Made by a program: the position numbers and the translations under genes
Notes under the pieces: generated by a model
Databases searched by the model: none
Told to the model about the DNA's origin: nothing
Seen by the model: only the letters and a program-made list of their open reading frames with translations
Assembly (NCBI GenBank): GCA_964422725.1
Contig: CAYRCC010000064.1
Location: 1 to 7,606, forward strand
Reading direction: 5' to 3'
Source: CAKSNH01 sp964422725
Lineage (GTDB): Bacteria; Bacillota; Clostridia; UBA1381
DNA: 7,606 nt
In this document: positions 6,330-7,606 of the stretch, piece after piece
How positions within the stretch are numbered: position 1 is the first letter of the stretch
Layout: each line of letters opens with the position of its first letter

Positions 6330-6703
6330 CTATTAATTTCATCCTCTTTTATCATTTCTTCAACGGCCTCCTTAAACCAATTCCAAAAACAATTATATTC
6401 TTTTCTTTGCTCATATCCGGCATCGGCAAAATCATGAATAATCTGTACTTTATTGCCTTTTTCAACTTCAAAGCAAGCAATATCATCACTATCATCTCTT
6501 TTTGCAAAAGGTATCAATTTTCTTTCGGGATACCTGCTTTTCAATCCTGTAATTCTGATTTCTGCTTGTTCTTTAGTCATTAAATACCATAAATCCAAGT
6601 CTGCTAAATTCAAGTTTACAATTTTCAAAAAACTCTCTTGGATATTCATATCCTTCATACATTTTTTGAACATTAAATATTTCCATTTGCTTTTATTCTC
6701 CAT
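6326..6703 (-). CDS. putative immunity protein, SMI1/KNR4 (SUKH)-like
   Basis: A 125-residue soluble, acidic protein. The central stretch KLIPFAKRDDSDDIACFEV (62-80), then VQIIHDFA (86-93) and the tryptophan-rich FWNWF (106-110), resemble small proteins usually annotated as SMI1/KNR4-type immunity proteins beside polymorphic toxins. This is recognition by eye, not an alignment. It starts 25 nt after the HEAT-like gene on the same strand, presumably cotranscribed. The ATG has no clear Shine-Dalgarno sequence; the upstream bases are nearly all A and T, so expression may be weak or coupled. Its expected job is to bind and neutralise a toxin domain in the cytoplasm. The cognate toxin is not certain, because the toxin tail directly downstream has its own immunity stub. 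Confidence 0.65.
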   Translation of the reverse strand: MENKSKWKYLMFKKCMKDMNIQESFLKIVNLNLADLDLWYLMTKEQAEIRITGLKSRYPERKLIPFAKRDDSDDIACFEVEKGNKVQIIHDFADAGYEQRKEYNCFWNWFKEAVEEMIKEDEINR

Positions 6704-6728
6704 TTTTAATTTATTTTGAATATCATAC

Positions 6729-7265
6729 TTACAATTTACTGCTGTCCCGAATATCCTCTAGCACTTCTTCGGCAAACTCTTTCACTTTTTCATCAGATAT
6801 TATTTCAATTTCTTTTTTTAGTACATCTATAACATCATATGTTCTTATATTATTTAATGCTAACTGCGCTAACGCTGTAATTGATGCAATTTTAATATCT
6901 TCATCATCGTATTTAATAAACTTTGATAATGGTATAAGCAAATCTGCATCAGGGAAATTTGATGCAATTTGAACGCACCAATATATTACATATTTACATG
7001 AATTATTAAATGCATCTAAAATGTGCGGAAGAACATCTGCCTTGTCATACATCAAAACAACATCTTCCACCATTTGGTATACGCCCAGTCCATCTTTTCC
7101 TCCGAATGAATTCAACAATAACGGAATACATTGTGCATCTACATTGTCCAGAAAGAACTTTCGCACTTCTTCGTATTTCCGAATCTCGTACTCCGTCAAT
7201 TCATCATCGGTTGGCATAGGCTGATGTTCTTTTAAAAAAGAAAGGGCTTCTGATTTTGTAATCAT
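6729..7265 (-). CDS. helical-repeat (HEAT-like) putative immunity protein
   Basis: A 178-residue soluble protein starting MITKSEAL. After an acidic N-terminal region (about 1-50) it is almost wholly paired amphipathic helices, for example LIPLSKFIKYDDEDIKIASI and ITALAQLALNNI, the repeating pattern of HEAT-type solenoids. HEAT-like proteins occur as immunity proteins in polymorphic toxin loci, which fits its place directly after a toxin tail. ATG 7265 is chosen because GGGAGG lies 9 nt upstream; an in-frame TTG at 7271 would be too close to that site. The ATG overlaps the TGA of the frameshifted toxin tail (ATGA), implying translational coupling. It is visibly more AT-rich than the cyclic-di-GMP gene, consistent with a transferred cassette. 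Confidence 0.7.
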   Translation of the reverse strand: MITKSEALSFLKEHQPMPTDDELTEYEIRKYEEVRKFFLDNVDAQCIPLLLNSFGGKDGLGVYQMVEDVVLMYDKADVLPHILDAFNNSCKYVIYWCVQIASNFPDADLLIPLSKFIKYDDEDIKIASITALAQLALNNIRTYDVIDVLKKEIEIISDEKVKEFAEEVLEDIRDSSKL

Positions 7266-7382
7266 TTCCAAAAACCTCCCTGTGCTTTATTTTGTTTAAT
7301 CAGCTCGTTTAATTGTGCGTTAATTGTACTTCTGCTATATCCTTGTTCTTTTCTGCCATATCCCATACCCCAAACTTCCCCC
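7262..7382 (-). pseudogene. frameshifted toxin C-terminal tail
   Basis: In the frame one base away from the upstream ORF, codons stay open from the G5 run at 7382-7378 to TGA 7264-7262. They read EVWGMGYGRKEQGYS, then STINAQLNELIKQNK, ending GGFWK. If one G is removed from the G5 run, this tail joins the upstream frame (LARG followed by EVWG). It ends in an ATGA overlap with the HEAT-like gene, as a toxin with its immunity gene would. Without that correction the upstream frame stops at 7335 after a few unrelated residues. A real frameshift, a phase-variable homopolymer and a sequencing or assembly error are all possible. Confidence 0.55.
7275..7280 (-). promoter_or_regulatory. strong ribosome binding site of the HEAT-like gene
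   Basis: GGGAGG on the minus strand, 9 nt before ATG 7265. It lies within the last codons of the toxin tail frame. It fixes ATG 7265, not TTG 7271, as the start. Confidence 0.7.
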
Positions 7383-7606
7383 TCTTGCCAACTTCCCCGA
7401 CATCATCGCGCCAACAGCCGGCAAAAGCGCGAGCAGATTAAGTGACAAAATCAGTGAATTATCTTTGTCAAAACCGTTTTGCGATATGTCGGCAATACTT
7501 GCCGCAAGATCCATTACGTCCATAGGAATATCCAATCCGGACGTACCGAGCGCTATACTCAGTGCCAGCGCGTCGGGTGTGTACGCCTCATCGGAAAAAT
7601 CACCGA
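7335..7606 (-). CDS. C-terminal part of a polymorphic toxin carrier protein (partial)
   Basis: The frame enters from the right edge and runs 89 codons to TAG 7337-7335; the gene start lies outside the window. The visible part has two hydrophobic stretches, ALALSIALG (12-20) and LILSLNLLALLPAVGAMMSG (51-70), around an acidic segment. That is like the hydrophobic pre-toxin region that sits before the toxic domain in secreted polymorphic toxins of Bacillota. Little or no toxin domain follows: the in-frame ending (GIWQKRTRI) looks like out-of-frame readthrough after a G5 run. The real ending is probably the tail at 7262-7382. Start codons inside this segment (TTG at its residue 24) are not needed, because the frame is open to the edge. 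The type of carrier (RHS, LXG or other) cannot be told from this part. Confidence 0.55.
   Translation of the reverse strand, partial: GDFSDEAYTPDALALSIALGTSGLDIPMDVMDLAASIADISQNGFDKDNSLILSLNLLALLPAVGAMMSGKLARGGSLGYGIWQKRTRI

Noticed and set aside
7010..7224. Two plus-strand frames of about 70 codons
   Set aside because: Both are antisense to the HEAT-like gene, which has a strong ribosome binding site and a coherent helical-repeat pattern.

Overview
The window looks like chromosomal DNA of an uncultured or gut-type member of the Clostridia (Bacillota). The reasons are moderate to low GC, AGGA/GGAGG-type ribosome binding sites, near-consensus vegetative (sigma-A-like) promoters, a multi-PAS cyclic-di-GMP protein, a CpXC zinc-ribbon protein and a polymorphic toxin/immunity locus. 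No species can be named from sequence alone.

Layout. Bases 1-756 hold no convincing gene. They are packed with inverted repeats: a family of hairpins sharing a GTT/AAC triloop (GGGGC-GTT-GCCCC type), two related repeat units near the ends (1-91 and 658-750), and a 101-bp three-arm palindrome at 223-323. The last hairpin (712-750) also serves as the intrinsic terminator of the next gene. Bases 757-5025, minus strand, encode a very large soluble sensor protein with about five PAS-like domains, a degenerate GGDEF domain (SGDIF), an EAL phosphodiesterase domain with complete catalytic residues (ESL variant) and two more PAS-like regions after the EAL. Its promoter lies in a divergent intergenic region (5026-5265). 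The other promoter there drives a 221-residue CpXC-domain protein (5266-5931, plus strand). A GC-rich structured stretch and two terminator-like hairpins follow (5934-6094).

From about 6043 to the right edge everything reads on the minus strand and looks like the 3' end of a polymorphic toxin locus. Reading right to left: the C-terminal part of a toxin carrier protein with a hydrophobic pre-toxin-like segment (7335-7606); a toxin tail in another frame that becomes continuous with it if one G is removed from a G5 run (7262-7382); a helical-repeat (HEAT-like) putative immunity gene starting in an ATGA overlap with that tail (6729-7265); a second putative immunity gene resembling SMI1/KNR4 (SUKH)-type proteins (6326-6703); a headless toxin C-terminus (6162-6329); and a 40-codon start of a third putative immunity gene, again coupled by ATGA (6043-6165). 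This is an array of intact immunity genes mixed with broken toxin ends.

Functional picture. The left part is cyclic-di-GMP turnover, most likely hydrolysis controlled by several PAS inputs, next to a metal-binding protein of unknown role. The right part is an inter-strain competition locus in which the toxin parts visible here are broken and two immunity genes look intact. Nothing in the sequence links the two halves. No tRNA, rRNA, CRISPR array, transposase or integrase was seen.
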